Positions 46,514-58,920 are shown, numbered from the stretch's first letter. The stretch is 64,000 nucleotides of DNA from Crotalaria pallida (GCA_037953625.1 CM075651.1:151978001-152042000); one strand, 5' to 3'. Translations and numbers: made by a program. Notes: a model not told the origin generated them from the letters alone.

Positions 46514-47127
46514 GAAAAATACAATAATTATTTTGATTTTTAATAAATTAATTATGTTATTCTTTTCTTTCTTTTTTTTTTTGTTTACATTGTTATTCTT
46601 TTCTTTGTAATTGGGTGTTCGATATATTCTTCACTCGATTTCAAAATAATACTCTATACGTGTCATAAAAATGATTAAAAATTATAAAATTAAAAAATAA
46701 TTTATGAGACATACATTTAATGGTTTATCTAACACATGAATTAATTATCAAACAATCAAAGTTTATAATTTTTAAGTTTTTTCATTAATTACTTTAACTT
46801 TAATTTGAGAGGAAAAATTTTGTTTTTTTTTTTACTATCCTTAGGAGATGAAGATAGTATATTACTCCCTCCAATCTAGGTATAAGTAAAAAAACTAACT
46901 TTGCACTTATTAAGAAAGTTGGTCAAGTGCATTTAATTTTTTCGAAGTCATTAAAAAATTGATTACTTTAAGAAACATACATTGAGAATGAAACAAAAAT
47001 CCAATTATACAACCACTTTATTGAGATATTTTAAGAATGACAGAATAAATTTTGCTTATATTTAATACCACCAATGAAGTATTTTTATTTGTTTATATAT
47101 AAGAAACTGGATGGAGTATTTGATTAC

Positions 47128-48184
47128 TATTGGCAATTAGGGCAAGCAAACAAGCTTGGCTTGCGCCCACAAAATGCTTGCATTTTTTGCGTGAATATGT
47201 CCCCATTAAGAAATTTAGGGCAAAAATATCATGTCCTGCGCGTCTTAAATGCAGGCGGGCGAGCATGCAAACGACTCGAAATCATTAAATAAAAGGGAAA
47301 AATCAAATTTTCGGTGGATGAATAATACTACAATATGTATAACACAATTAAGGCTTCACATTCATATTACTTAATCATTGCACATAATTTTGTGAGTCAC
47401 AAACTCATTATCACCCTGGATTCTTATGGCAAATCGATATAGACATTATTAAAACACTCCAACAACTAGGGATGACAATAAAACCCACACCCGCATTTAC
47501 TCGATCAAAACCGACCAGATTTTGGTTGGGAAAACCTACTCTAATTGGGTTAGGGAAAACGCAAAACCGAATTTTGCTTTTAAAAAGATGGGGTGCGGTG
47601 GGTCTAGGACCATAAGTACCCGCCCTGCCCCCGCTCCCAAACTCACCCTCATATAAAAATTAAATAATTTTCATTATAATAATATTTAAATGATGAAATC
47701 AAACTAGTATATTTGGCTAAAACCATGATTTAATTCTTAAGTTTTTAGATATTTTTAAAACTTGATGTTTATTATTATATATTATTTTATATATGATTTT
47801 TGTTTAATACAATAAAAGATAATTTAAAAAAATAATTGGATGGGTTATACGTGGGTTTCTCGAACATGTTGGAGATGAGTTTGGATTTCACCTTTTCATA
47901 CCCGATCTTCTTAAACCCCTACCCAAATCCACCACTCTCCTAATGGATGCGAGGTTGGTATTGGCGAAACTCGCCTCAAACCCAACCCGTTGTCATACCT
48001 ACCAACAACTTACAATTATTAGTATTACGTCCTATAACAATAATATCTTTTTTAATTTTTAATCTTTGGGCATAAACATGGTGGATGAACATAATTCAAG
48101 AATTGGGCATAAAATTCATGTCCTATATATCCGCAAAAAAGTTGCGGGCGAGCGAGCCCACAGATATATCACCAAATTGTCAAT
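47128..48184. mobile_element. Inverted-repeat element hosting a hAT MITE
   Basis: Left CTATTGGCAATTAGGGCAAG and right CACCAAATTGTCAATACTAT correspond to the ends of the 27837-28400 element, with GCGGGCGAG arms. Split by the insertion at 47467-48001. Confidence 0.7.
47467..48001. mobile_element. hAT-type MITE with 8-bp target duplication
   Basis: 535 bp, ends TAGGGATGACAA and TTGTCATACCTA, bracketed by CCAACAAC (47459-47466 and 48002-48009). ACCCGC-type arms as in 28579-29217. No coding. Confidence 0.92.
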
Positions 48185-48722
48185 ACTATATTTGACATAA
48201 GTGATGACGTGGATGGTTAGATGGCTAATGTTATCCTTCTAAGCATGATTGCTTTTATCGGGAAATAATGTTCAGATCGATATTAGTCTACTACAGTCTA
48301 CAGTAGACAAGTGAAAAAGAACACATACAGTAGTAACAAGTAATTTTGATAGAAAGCTAGATTAGCCAGGAGCTTCAACAAAAAAAAATAGTTGTTACAG
48401 ATTACTCAGAACTCAGCAGCAGGACCTATAGAAATCGAGGGGGAAAAAAGGCAAAGAAAGAAAATTAGCTAGACTTGATTAAGTATTGAATCTAAATTCT
48501 TAAAAGTAGCCTTTCCTGAATTTCTTATACATGTTCCATCTCAAAATTAATTTGTCTCCAACGTGTGAAGTAATCCACCGGATATTGAAGCAGATGATGA
48601 TATGGGACTTCCAATAACGTTGACACTAAGTAACTTCTTGTTTAATTTGTTTACAGAAATGAAGCATAGATCTAGTAAATGGCAAAACAACTTAAAGCAT
48701 AAATCTAGGAAAATTTCTCTTA

Positions 48723-49245
48723 CGCTTAATTATATCACAAACCCTTGAAGTTTGAGATATTTTTGTCGGATACCCTTATTCTTTTTTTCAATGTCTGACT
48801 TCCTAAAGTTACTTCTGGATTTGTCATATACCCCTACTACCAATTTTGGCCAATTTTGTTGACATGTAACATCGAAATCCTGATTACACGCAGAAGGTTA
48901 AGCACCTGATGCCCCATGGGCGAAAATCTTTTTTTTTTTAATTTAAAAAACTAAGACACTTAATATTTTTATAATTTTAGTTAAATAAAAAAATTAAAAA
49001 AAAAAAGAATTGAAGAGAGAGGTCGTCTTTGCTCGTTTGACATCACGCGGTTCTATATGACCAACATCCTACGTCTGATTAGGATTCTGATGTTACATGT
49101 CATCAAAATTGGTCAGAATTGGTAGTAAGGGTATATGATAAACCCATAAGTAACTTCGGAAAGTTAAACATTGAAAAATAAAATATAAGGGTATATATCT
49201 GACAAAAGTACCCCAAACTTCAATGACTTGTGACATAATTAAGCC
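48723..49245. mobile_element. Mutator-like MITE with about 9-bp target duplication
   Basis: TTTCTCTTA (48714-48722) and TTTCTCTTG (49246-49254) flank a 523-bp element. The left end CGCTTAATTATATCACAA pairs with TTGTGACATAATTAAGCC over arms of about 170 bp. Long arms and a 9-bp duplication fit Mutator-like elements. Relatives: 52840-53300 and single arms at 16650-16720 and 58378-58560. Confidence 0.8.
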
Positions 49246-50064
49246 TTTCTCTTGTATGAATACTAGTTAATATGAATATAGGCAAAACAGCCGGACAAAA
49301 GAAGCTTACTCATTGCTATAAATTTTCTGCATAAACGGAGGAAAAATCATTTAGCAATGCAATGCTCAATTATTCGATGACGATGGATGCGTGACTAATG
49401 GATAAATACAAATTAAATATGTTAAATTTGTTACTAGCAAGTTCTTGGGGTATTACCTATTCTAGTATTGCTATCAGCCTATCACAATCTTCTTCTGGAA
49501 CCACGTTAGAAGCAACCCATTTTTTTAAAATTTTTTTCTTTTAATGTTGGCCATTTTGATCTATATATAGATCAGGCATAGGAATAACGCTTATTTGCTT
49601 ATTCCTTTTCCTTATTACTAAAATATATTTTTTTCCAATAAGCTGTGGAACATGCCGTTGAAAACTATAGTCGGTGAAAAAAAAAAGAAATTGAGTAACT
49701 TAAAAAGCTCGATATATTATTGTATTATTTAAGGCATAAAACTTTTCCACTTAATAAATTAATCTTTTGAGTTGAACTCTCTTTATGTGCTTAAATCCTA
49801 ATAATTAATGCTTTTCGTTGAGAGGTTGAATCACAGAAAATGTTGCTTATAAACTGAATTAAGGTATATTATCACTGAATACATAGGTAAATAAAACGAT
49901 AGAGTGAATGCTACTTAAGACATTGCCCATTAAAAGGGATAACAAATTAACAATGTTAAAAATCTTACATTGAATAACTTAAAAACTCAATATAATATTT
50001 AAAGCATGAGACTCTCTCATCTAATCTAATGAACTAGTATTTTAAGTTAAACTCTTTTTATATG

Positions 50065-50230
50065 TTTACCAACGAGTTGTTGGTGCAGTGGTGTTAGGGG
50101 CTGCAGGCGGACCACGGTTCGATCCCCCGCAACAACGTTGGGAGAGGAATAAAACCTTAACCCCGGGATCCCCTCGTACTGGATTAGTCGGCCCAGTGGA
50201 CCGGATACCAGAGTGCAAACAAAAAAAAAA
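50065..50230 (+). mobile_element. Full-length tRNA-derived SINE with 15-bp TSD
   Basis: AACTCTTTTTATATG occurs at 50050-50064 and 50231-50245. The head carries TTGGTGCAGTGGTGTTAGGG (A box position) and GGTTCGATCCCC (B box). The tail ends GTGCAAAC followed by an A-run. Confidence 0.92.
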
Positions 50231-51239
50231 AACTCTTTTTATATGCTTTAACTCTTAACTTTTTTTTCTTCTGACAAAGACTCTCAAATCTCAATCCTTG
50301 GCGTGGATGTGGAAGTATTGTCCAGCCTTTGTAGATGGAAGTTTAAGGCCTATATGCATGCCTCTTGTTCAAAACTGAGAACCGAGCAATTATAAAAAAT
50401 TATAAAGGTTAAAAGAAGTACTCGATCATTTGATTCATTTCTTATCTTGAAAAATTAAATATCTTAAATGACAATGAACATTCACCAAAAATATGACTTA
50501 TGCCATGGAATGGTATTTTTATCATTAACTATTTGTTTACAAATGACATACGTTATCATCTTCACGTAAAAATATATCATTTTACTTTATTTAAAATTTG
50601 AATATATTTATATACATATATTATGAGCTTTTGATGAGATCTGACGTAATTGATTCAAATATCAAAATTAAATCATGATCTGATACTAGGATAGAACTAT
50701 ATTTATAGTATTATATATATTATCATTGGAAAGTGCAGCATATTTTGACAGATAAAATAAAATTATATCACTAATACATTATGCTGGGCTTTGAATCCAT
50801 AAAAAATTATCTACACAATGTTTGTTCAAATAAAAAAGGTTTGTGCAGCTTAAATATGAGATACATACTAAGTTCAATCCATATATATGGGGGATATTTT
50901 ACACTAAGTTAAATTATATTAACTTTTACACCGTTCATGACTTTTTATGTCATCTTAAGATCATTTATGTCGAATTTGAGAAAATTTAAACATCCTTAAA
51001 TATATATTCAAATAACTTTATTTTGATATAGTTTTTAAAACATATACTATTTCATTAATTTTGACATATAAATGAAGTATGATAAAATGATTTTAGGATT
51101 TTTGTAAAATTTGATATGCAAGATTTATAGGATAGAAACTTTCGATTCAACACTTAATCTTATTAAATTTGGCTTAGTGCATGAATTACGAACGGTGTAA
51201 GATAACTTGGTGTAAACGTATCCCTTCTCATATTCACAC

Positions 51240-51276
<37 letters not shown>

Positions 51277-51484
51277 AACACAAAACATATTATTAGGAGA
51301 AGTTCTTATTTATGATTAATTTCTTACCTTTCAGGTAGGAAAACAATATGGAAAACCAAAAAGTGCCATACATAGGAGAGGTTGGAATATTGGGTGGGTT
51401 TGCGGGGCAAGAAATATAAAATCTGGATAAAGCCGAATCTTACTATTTCTATCCAAAGAAGATTATGATAAGGACAAAAGAATT

Positions 51485-51550
51485 ATATAAAGAGAAAAAA
51501 AACCATAATCTTATCCATCATTTTAAACTTTTTGAGCCTTTGCATATATA
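51485..51550 (+). promoter_or_regulatory. Candidate OXS3-like promoter elements
   Basis: Two TATA-like stretches, TTATATAAAG at 51485 and CATATATAAAAAAACC at 51543, lie 245 and 185 bases before the ATG. Which one is used cannot be told. Confidence 0.4.
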
Positions 51551-51729
51551 AAAAAACCATCCAAGTCCTCTATGTGCACAAAATACCAAACCCAAGTCTT
51601 TGTCCAATTAAAGCAGAACTTTAGAACAGAACAATATTTTATGGTTACACACGTTGAGTGCTAGCTTGATAGTGTGGATGATTGGTCGGATGAGAAAAGG
51701 TTGAGGCATAAAAACTAGGTTTATTAGAG

Positions 51730-52761
51730 ATGGAGGAGCCAAAAATGAAGAATACCCTAGTGGAAGTTGATGAAAATGGACCAATTAATTTTCATGAGTT
51801 TGATGATCTTATTGGTTCATTTGAAGAAGTAACATCCCCTGCTTCTTCTTCATCACCATCATCATCAGCTGACCAGCTTGCATCTGATCCCTTGAGTAAT
51901 ATGTCTTCTTTGTTTCAACAACTTCCCATTAAGTACGAAGCTTCTTTTCTCTATCTTTCAAACTTATCATTGGTTATGTTTATTTTTATTACTTGTTTGT
52001 GCTTCTATGAAATTTGCATATTTTTCTTCTTCTGGTCATAATTATTAAATATGGTTTTTTAAAGTCATCTTTTATTTTCAACCTGGTTCTCTAATTTTTT
52101 ATGTTTCATTTAACTGATTTAAGTCTAGCTAACTAGTTTTTTCTCGCAACTTTCTTGATTGTTTATAAAAATTCACTTTTTTTTTATTTGCTTTACTAAG
52201 TTTAGGATGAGAAAATTTACAAAATCCATATACTAATTTTTGAAACTATACCATTAAAAATGAATTTTAACCTTTAATTTATAATAATCATTAGAAAATT
52301 AAAAGCTAATTTTAATGATAAAAATGAAAAGGGGAATGAAAGGGCTTTGGAAAAAAATATGTTGCCTTTTTTTTCTTCTAATTTTTCTAAACATTGTGTC
52401 TTTGATAATGGTTAGGAGGGGGCTTTCTATGTATTACCAAGGAAAGGCAAGGTCTTTCACTTCATTAGCAAATGTGAGCAGCTCAGAGGATCTTGCCAAG
52501 GCAGAGAATCCCTACAACAAGAAATTGAAGTCTTGTCGAAGCTATGGTGAGGGAATATGCGAGACACATACAAAAAAGTGCTCTCCTAATGCTATCCCAA
52601 GGCATGTTTCCAAGTGGGGATTGCATTCAAGAAAGGGCTCATGTTTTTCACTAAGTGCAAAAAGAGGCAGTGATAACTTGATGGGTAGTAGGCCCCCAAT
52701 CCCACATAATAGATCTACCAGTACCACTACCATCCATAATCATACTACTTTGTTAGTTTGA
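51730..52761 (+). CDS. OXIDATIVE STRESS 3 (OXS3)-like protein
   Basis: Nuclear protein family; Arabidopsis OXS3 confers tolerance to heavy metals and oxidants and is a chromatin-associated stress factor. Two exons: 51730-51932 and 52416-52761, GT-AG, 182 aa. The family core is intact across the splice: LPIKRGLSMYYQGKARSFTS continues with LANVSSSEDLAKAENPYNK (residues 65-103). The N-terminus is acidic and then Ser-rich (FDDLIGSFEEV, residues 24-34; S-run 39-47). The C-terminus is basic and His/Thr-rich and less conserved. No domain of known catalytic activity, membrane helix or signal peptide. The intron joins at a Lys codon (AA/G). I am fairly sure of the family and less sure of the function. 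Confidence 0.85.
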
Positions 52762-52839
52762 AGGGTTAGTAGTTACCCTGCCTCAACCTGTGGGATAACT
52801 AGATGTTGAGACTTGAGAGTTTTGTACTAGCGATTTGCA

Positions 52840-53300
52840 GAACTTTGAGGTTATTTTATGATATATCTTCGTTTTCTTTTTTGAAATTATTTGTGATTTA
52901 TCGTATATCCATCCTTTCAATTTCGGTCAAATTTTGTTGATACATCTATTTGGAATGTTAGTTAAACGCGGTAGGTTGGTCACGAAATGACACATTGACG
53001 AAGATGACTTCTAATTCCAATCTTTTTTTTAAACTAAAAATATTAAAATATTAATTTTTTTAGTTTTTTTTTTAATTTTAAAAAGAAAAGATTTTCGTTC
53101 ACCTAGCATTACGTGGCTAACCTCTTGCATCTGATTAACATTCGGATGTGACATTTCAGCGAAATTTGGTTGGAAATGGTAACAGGGGTATATGGCAAAA
53201 GCAGAAATGATTTCGGGGAGTCAAACATTGAAAAAAAAAAAAAAACCCATGACAAAACAATCCCAAAGTTTAAAGACCTAAAACATAATTAACCTTTTTG
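52840..53300. mobile_element. Inverted-repeat element, Mutator-like relative
   Basis: The right arm ends ACATAATTAACC. Both arms share with 48723-49245 the ATATACCCC-type, ATGTTGACATG-type and TTTGACTCCC-type stretches in mirrored order. The left end is decayed, and the borders are approximate. Confidence 0.55.
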
Positions 53301-53529
53301 TTTACGTGAAAATATTTTTGGCGTTAACCCAAATATATAGTACAGTACAAGTTTTTGTTTTGGGCCAGGAGTCCAAGCTAGATGGTGGGCTACAAGAGTT
53401 GGCCCATGCGGGCTACATGATAGTTAATCATCCTAAATTGAAGAGTTTGGATTTTTGCCTTTATGTTTGAGTTTTTGTCCCCATTTTATATCTTTAATGA
53501 CAAGAAAACTTTAGTGCTTTACTCCCTCT

Positions 53530-53623
53530 TTTGGTTTACATGGGAAGTCTGGGACTAGAACCCATAACCTGGGAGAGGGGGAAATCCTAAGTGTCCATGC
53601 AACCACCAACTGGGCTCGCACAC
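53530..53623 (-). mobile_element. SINE inserted at the edge of a MITE, 17-bp TSD
   Basis: AGTGCTTTACTCCCTCT at 53513-53529 and, with one C/T change, at 53624-53640. The second copy is the left border of the MITE at 53633-53903. Same SINE family as in ARF8 intron 10. Confidence 0.88.
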
Positions 53624-53632
53624 AGTGCTTTA

Positions 53633-53903
53633 CTTCCTCTGTTTCAATTTAACTGTCACTTTAGAATTTTCACACGCATTAATAAAGTCAATTAATGCTT
53701 CAATTTTCAAGAGAATTATTAGATATTTTTACTATAATATCCTCAAAGTAATTAATCATCACCCATTTCACATATTTCAACACATTAAATACAATGTTAA
53801 AATTGGAAAAAATCAATTAACACATCCTCGAATTCTTAAAACAACAAATAATTTGGAACAAATTACAAATGATAAAGTCACAGATAAAGTGGAACGAAGG
53901 GAG
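53633..53903. mobile_element. Stowaway-like MITE
   Basis: CTTCCTCTGTTTCAATTTAA and GATAAAGTGGAACGAAGGGAG ends with TA flanks, 271 bp. Its left end is duplicated by the adjacent SINE's target duplication. Confidence 0.82.
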
Positions 53904-54154
53904 TAATTCTTTCCATTTTCAGGGTGTTGGAAGGCCCTTCTCTCTCAAGACTATCGTAAGCAAAAAATATAATCTTGCAGCGAGTATGAAACGAAAATGT
54001 ATATTTTTTTTGAATTGCCAAATATAAATAATACATTTCCAACTCTCTATAGACGAAAAAATTTAAAAATCTCATGATATGTGGCTCAGTCAAGAAGGAT
54101 TGACAAATGACATGGTAAGTTGTTGCATGCATGTTATATAGCCAAACTATATAC
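53904..54154. other. Short repeat-like interval
   Basis: Sequence near 53960-54020 (CGAAAATGTATATTTTTTTT, then CCAAATATAAATAAT) is an inverted match of 55728-55780. No gene. Confidence 0.5.
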
Positions 54155-54501
54155 TCCCTCCGTTTCATAAAGTGCGATTTTTTAGGGGTTTTTTTTTCCC
54201 TCAAAGTTTGACCTTTTATATTTTCAATACATAAATATATTTCTTTTTTTAATTTTAACCTTTTATTCAATCATTTCGCTTATTCCTCGTTAATTTTACT
54301 TTTATCCTCTCTCTCATATCTAAATCACTATACATTAATTAATGGACACACTTACTAATAAAAATTAAATACTACTACAATCTTCAATAAAGATTAAATA
54401 GGGGTATCTTGGATATATTATACATAATATCTACAATAATTAACACTTTCTTAACCTGTGTGTTCAGTCTTAAAAAGCCAAACTTTATGAAAAAAAAGGA
54501 G
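54155..54501. mobile_element. Stowaway-like MITE
   Basis: CTCCCTCCGTTTCATAAAGT and AACTTTATGAAAAAAAAGGAG ends, TA flanks, 347 bp. One of three MITEs within 1.2 kb. Confidence 0.8.
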
Positions 54502-54614
54502 TATATTGATTTACAGTATATGTCATACAGGTTAAGGTGAAATTAAAGTAGTTTACTATGATGGACTTGCAGGTTTGATGAGATGCTCCTTAATGGAGGT
54601 GTGGTTGCGTGATA

Positions 54615-54854
54615 CTCCCTCCGTCCCATAAAGTTAGTAAAAAACATGAAATTTTTTTGTCCCAAATCAAAGTTAAAATAGTGAATAAAAAAAATTGAAA
54701 TTGTATTGTATATTTTATGATTGGTTAATTGAGGAAGCATGTATTAAATACTTGCTTTGGTAATTGGTTGATTTGGGGGACAATGCATTAATAGCATGTT
54801 TTCTTATTTTTGTTGAATTTTCAAAAAATTACTAACTTTTTGGGACGGAGGGAG
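54615..54854. mobile_element. Stowaway-like MITE (GTCCCATAAAGTTAGTAA)
   Basis: CTCCCTCCGTCCCATAAAGT and AACTTTTTGGGACGGAGGGAG ends with TA flanks, 240 bp. Close match to 36914-37153, of the same length. Confidence 0.88.
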
Positions 54855-55093
54855 TAGTTATCTACATTATTGCTTACAACAGGCATCGAGGAAAGAAATT
54901 AGAATTTTTCTAATATGTAATCTGAATTTGGATGGTTACTATGCAACCTTTTGTTGGACTAATGAGAATTTATTATCTAATGTATTTATGTCATGTTATT
55001 GTTTAAAATAATCAAAATTAATTTTTGCAATTTGGTCCAACATAAAAACCACATTACTTTAGTTTAGTTTTTTGTACTTTTAGACAAATTATA

Positions 55094-55347
55094 CTCCATT
55101 TGGTCCTATTTATAGTTCATACTTATCCATATTACATAGACCAAAGAAGGTAATTAAGTTTCTAGAAACTTTAAAAAAAATACTTTAACATTACAATTTT
55201 ACCCTCATAATGTATTATTTCTCATTAATGGATAAAGGACAAATAAGAGAAAATAACAATAAATGCTTACTAGAAAATGCAAAATGACTTATAAATATTA
55301 CCAAAGAATTTTTCTAGAATATGCCCTATAAATAGGACCGGAGGAAG
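55094..55347. mobile_element. Stowaway-like MITE
   Basis: CTCCATTTGGTCCTATTTAT and TATAAATAGGACCGGAGGAAG ends, TA flanks. Same subfamily as 14202-14476. Confidence 0.8.
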
Positions 55348-55604
55348 TAACTTCTAATTACCAAATCAATCAATGACATGTCATTAATATATTAGATGAC
55401 AAACTCTCATTAGTCCAACAAAAGATTGCATAGCAACCATCTAAATTTAGATTTCGTACTAATAGTAATTCGCAAGAATTTATTCCTTCCGTTTATCGGT
55501 GTTGGAAAGATTATTTTATTTGAAAAATTAGTTATCCGATAACTATGGGACAAAAAGGTTTTTTATATTTCCATCTCACCGAAGTCAAAATGCTTTTCGT
55601 GCAA

Positions 55605-55740
55605 CCAATATGGGTTGGGACGAGTGGTAAGCGGATCGGTTTCGCTTAAGCAAGGTTTCGAGTTCGAGTCCTTGTGAATGCAGAAAATTCATGTTGGGAG
55701 ACTCACCTGCCATATTTACCAAGTCGAAAATGTATTATTT
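55605..55740 (+). mobile_element. tRNA-derived SINE
   Basis: Head ATATGGGTTGGGACGAGTGG with A-box-like GAGTGGTAAGCGG and B-box-like GAGTTCGAGTCC, followed by GAATGCAGAAAATTCATG and TTGGGAGACTCACC. The acceptor and D arms do not fold as a tRNA. The complete inverted sister is at 61668-61860; this copy is shortened at its 3' end. Confidence 0.75.
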
Positions 55741-56387
55741 ATATTTGACATTTTCAAAAAAATATACATTTTCGTGTAACATTTATTCGAAAGCTATATT
55801 TTTTTTGCTTCCGATAAGTTTAAGATGGAAGAGCCTTCCGACATCTCGGAAAAAATTAAAACACTCAGATCCCTTTGATAATTGAAAATATAAAATGGGG
55901 AAAAAACTTGAACATAGGACAAAAATCAAAACTCAAATTTACTATTTTTTTTATTTAAATGCGTGATATTGGATGATCTCTAATAGTTGTTTTTTTTTTC
56001 TGTTTTTCGGTGAACTTTCAGTATTTTTTTAATTTTCCTTAATTTAATAATCAGATTTTTCTATTTTTTAAGCTTTTCTTTATTTATAATTTATAATTTT
56101 AATACTTATGAGTTATGACCATCAGCCTAAAAACCTGTCGAAAAATGATGTGGGTCAATAGCCATAGCCCATTTAAAGATGAACTGATACCATGTTTGGT
56201 TATGAGTCAGAAAATCAATTTTAATCCCAAAATTACGTTGAAACAGAAGCAACTGATAGTTGACATTCCATAATTGATTTGTGGGCCAACTCACCGCAAA
56301 ACCAAACATGCACTGAGAGCGGTAGAGGTGTAGAGCTGACCCATATATCGAGCTCTAATTGTTAATGTTGATAAGGCATCACAACTT

Positions 56388-56512
56388 AGTGCAATCGAAG
56401 TAAGTTTTGCCTCTACCAATAAAGCATTTTCTATATCCACGCCAGGAATCGAACTCTTCACATCATGATTAAGGAACTCAGTTATGTACCAACTGTGTTG
56501 AACCTTGTTGTT
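56388..56512 (-). mobile_element. tRNA-derived SINE (second family), partial
   Basis: Reversed copy sharing GTAAGTTTTGCC, TATCCACGCCAGGAATCGAA and TACCAACTGTGTTGA with the fuller one at 61158-61335. Diverged and shortened. Confidence 0.65.
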
Positions 56513-58377
56513 CTTAGTGCAATATATTGGACTATAGGCATATTATATTAAATTTCAGTAAAGGAATATTATTATTTTAGAGAGAAACACAAATCTCCAA
56601 TTTTGACATTCATTTATTCTTTACCTAAAAGAAAAGTTTCAAATTTTGATACTGATAGTAGGTTTACAAAAACTACTCTACCGTTTTACTATTAGATGTT
56701 TTTTTAATTACAATTATACCCTAAATCCGTATACTTTCACATGGTCTTTTCTTCTTGTAAATTATTAAACAAGTTTCCATACTTTTTATTACAATTATTA
56801 TTAATATTGTTGTTCGTTGCGGTTAGTATTTCATTATTTATAAGTCAATTATTCGTAACCAAATTCCTAATAATAATTAATAATTATAAAAATGGGTAAA
56901 CTATATTTTTTTTTCGTGATTCAAGAACCATTTCTGTTTTTTCCTGTAGGACAACCTTATCTAAGGGTCATAAATAATAAAAGCCGCGCAGCTTTAATTA
57001 TTGTCTAATCCATGATCATGGTTCCAAATACTGTATATCATTAGTTTTCAATAAATATAATCACTTTTAACTAATAAATTTATATTCAATGGGATTATTA
57101 AGGATTATCCACAACAAAAAAAAATGTATTAGGGATTATTAGCCGTATAAAAAGGTTTACAAAAATTGTTTGTAAAGATTTAAAAACGAAAGGAATACCA
57201 TATGTGGTATCAATTTTAGATCTGAAAAATATTTTTTATTGAAGGATCACATAATGATTTTCAATGTTTTTTTCATAAGCAAAATAATTTTATTCCAACA
57301 CAAGGGAACTATATAAGCATCATTATATTAATGAGAAATGGTATAATTTCCTAACAAAATAATTTGAAAAGCATCCTAACCACATTTATAGAATACATAT
57401 ATGTGTTACATGATAGTAGTTGCCTAATTAATAATTAATTTACATGTATCATATTCATATAGTTTGGAGAAATTTTAGTCTGATTTAGTATTACGAATAT
57501 TTATCATTTTTCTTTATTAATTACAACATTTTTAAAAGAATATAGTCTGGTTTAATTCGTATTACGAATATTTATCATTTTTCTTTATTAACTACAACAT
57601 TTTTAAAAGAATAAATTGTTTCTTGTCCATTGTCTTTGAGCATGATAACTTAAAAAAGGGAACTTTTATTAAAATTTTTTTATATTCATATTTAGTTGTT
57701 GGATGAGTCATCTATTTTTTACCAGATCTATTCATCACGTTCAGAACTTAGCTTCAAATAAATCATCTGATGATAATTATGAAACGATGATAAAACGTGT
57801 GTCAATAAAATTTTCCCAAACTAAACTCAAAATTTGTACGTACTTGGTATGGAGTACATACTGGTCGAATTGGGCGCTTCACTTCTAAATCAATCATTAT
57901 TATATAGGCCATATATGTTTGGCGATGTCCCAAAGGCAAGAACTAATTAGGTGGTCCTCGTTGGCTAACAATTAGGTGCATGAATATATAATTATATGGC
58001 AATGTGGTCAAACAAAGGCTCTTGATGAATCTGAATATAACTAAACAAAGAAAGCAAAAGCCGAAGCTGCTATGAACTGGATCAGATCAGGGACCTGGTT
58101 ATTGCAATTTGCACCATGAGGAAGAAAAGATATTCTCTTGTGACTCCACTCCACTTAACAATTAGAAAATGAGAGTTTTGTGATTCCACGTAATAAAAGA
58201 GGATATGTCCACTTCTCCTAGTTGGTACACGCATGTTGTCAGCAGAAGACAACAAAACCAAAAGCTAAAGGGAAGTCGGTCACAATGTGGTTGTTAATAC
58301 TTAATACCACTCCCCAATCTCAAATGCAAGTTTTTCTTTTTTTTTTTTTAATAAATAAATATGAAAATTAAAGAAAG
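56513..58377. other. Intergenic
   Basis: No gene recognised. Holds a direct repeat (57476-57612). 57900-58300 is somewhat less AT-rich, but its open frames are short. The 61-codon frame at 57703-57888 has no recognisable family. Confidence 0.5.
57476..57612. repeat. Direct tandem duplication, 2 units of about 68 bp
   Basis: TAGTCTGATTTAGTATTACG (57476) and TAGTCTGGTTTAATTCGTAT (57543) start two units that both run through ATATTTATCATTTTTCTTTA to TTTTTAAAAGAATA. The units differ mainly by a 3-bp indel. Confidence 0.9.
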
Positions 58378-58800
58378 GCTTAATTATTTTTTAATCTTCG
58401 AACTTTAGAATCATTTTGTCACAAATCCTTGTTTTTTCTTTTTGAATGTTTGACTCCAAAACTAACTTTTGGGTTTGACATATACTTCTACTGCCAATTT
58501 CAACTCAATTTTGTTGACATGTCATACCGAAATCTTAATCAAACGCAAGATGTTAGTCAAATGATATCACATTACGCTACTACTACGTGGGACGAACGAA
58601 AATCCTTTTTTTAAATAAAAAACCTAAAAAGGTTTATATTTTTATATTTTTAATTTAACAATAAAAAGAAAAAAATGGGAGAGAGATTGTCTTCAATATA
58701 TTAAACACATTTTTTTTCGTTCTTTTAATATTTTTTATTACAAATGAGGTATCTGAGAGTATAGCTCGTTGTTTTAATCTTTAACACTCCCTTTGGTTTA
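58378..58800. mobile_element. Left arm of a Mutator-like MITE relative
   Basis: GGCTTAATTATTTTTTAATC, then GTTTGACTCC and TTGTTGACATGTCAT follow the arm order of 48723-49245. No matching right arm was found, so it is incomplete. Confidence 0.5.
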
Positions 58801-58920
58801 AGTGAAAGGTGAAACAAGAAGAGGAAAACTTTTCAATTTGGTTGCACTTGAAAAGAGAAGGGGGATAAAAGTGTAACTCATTTTTGTGAGCGCATGGAAT
58901 TAAGCTTAAACATTTTTTTT

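Larger units (their letters stand above)
44400..47127. other. Intergenic
   Basis: No gene recognised. Holds a decayed MITE-like stretch (about 45380-45640), a SINE (45705-45835), a long (AT)n run (46457-46511) and another MITE beginning CTCCCTCCAATCTAGG at 46865. The first 300 bp may contain the CASP-like promoter. Confidence 0.55.
48185..51729. other. Intergenic up to the OXS3-like gene
   Basis: No gene recognised. Contains a Mutator-like MITE (48723-49245), an imperfect direct repeat (49690-49800 with 49955-50070, sharing GAGTAACTTAAAAA-CTC and GAACTCTCTTTATGTGC), a SINE (50065-50230), (AT)n at 51244-51273, and the OXS3-like promoter. Confidence 0.55.

Noticed and set aside
54615..55347. 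A composite transposon formed by neighbouring MITEs.
   Set aside because: The MITEs belong to different subfamilies, each with its own TA borders; there is no shared outer duplication.
55605..55690. A functional tRNA gene.
   Set aside because: A- and B-box-like motifs are present, but no acceptor or anticodon stems form, and the same sequence recurs as a dispersed SINE. The same reasoning applies at 50065, 59200 and 61300.
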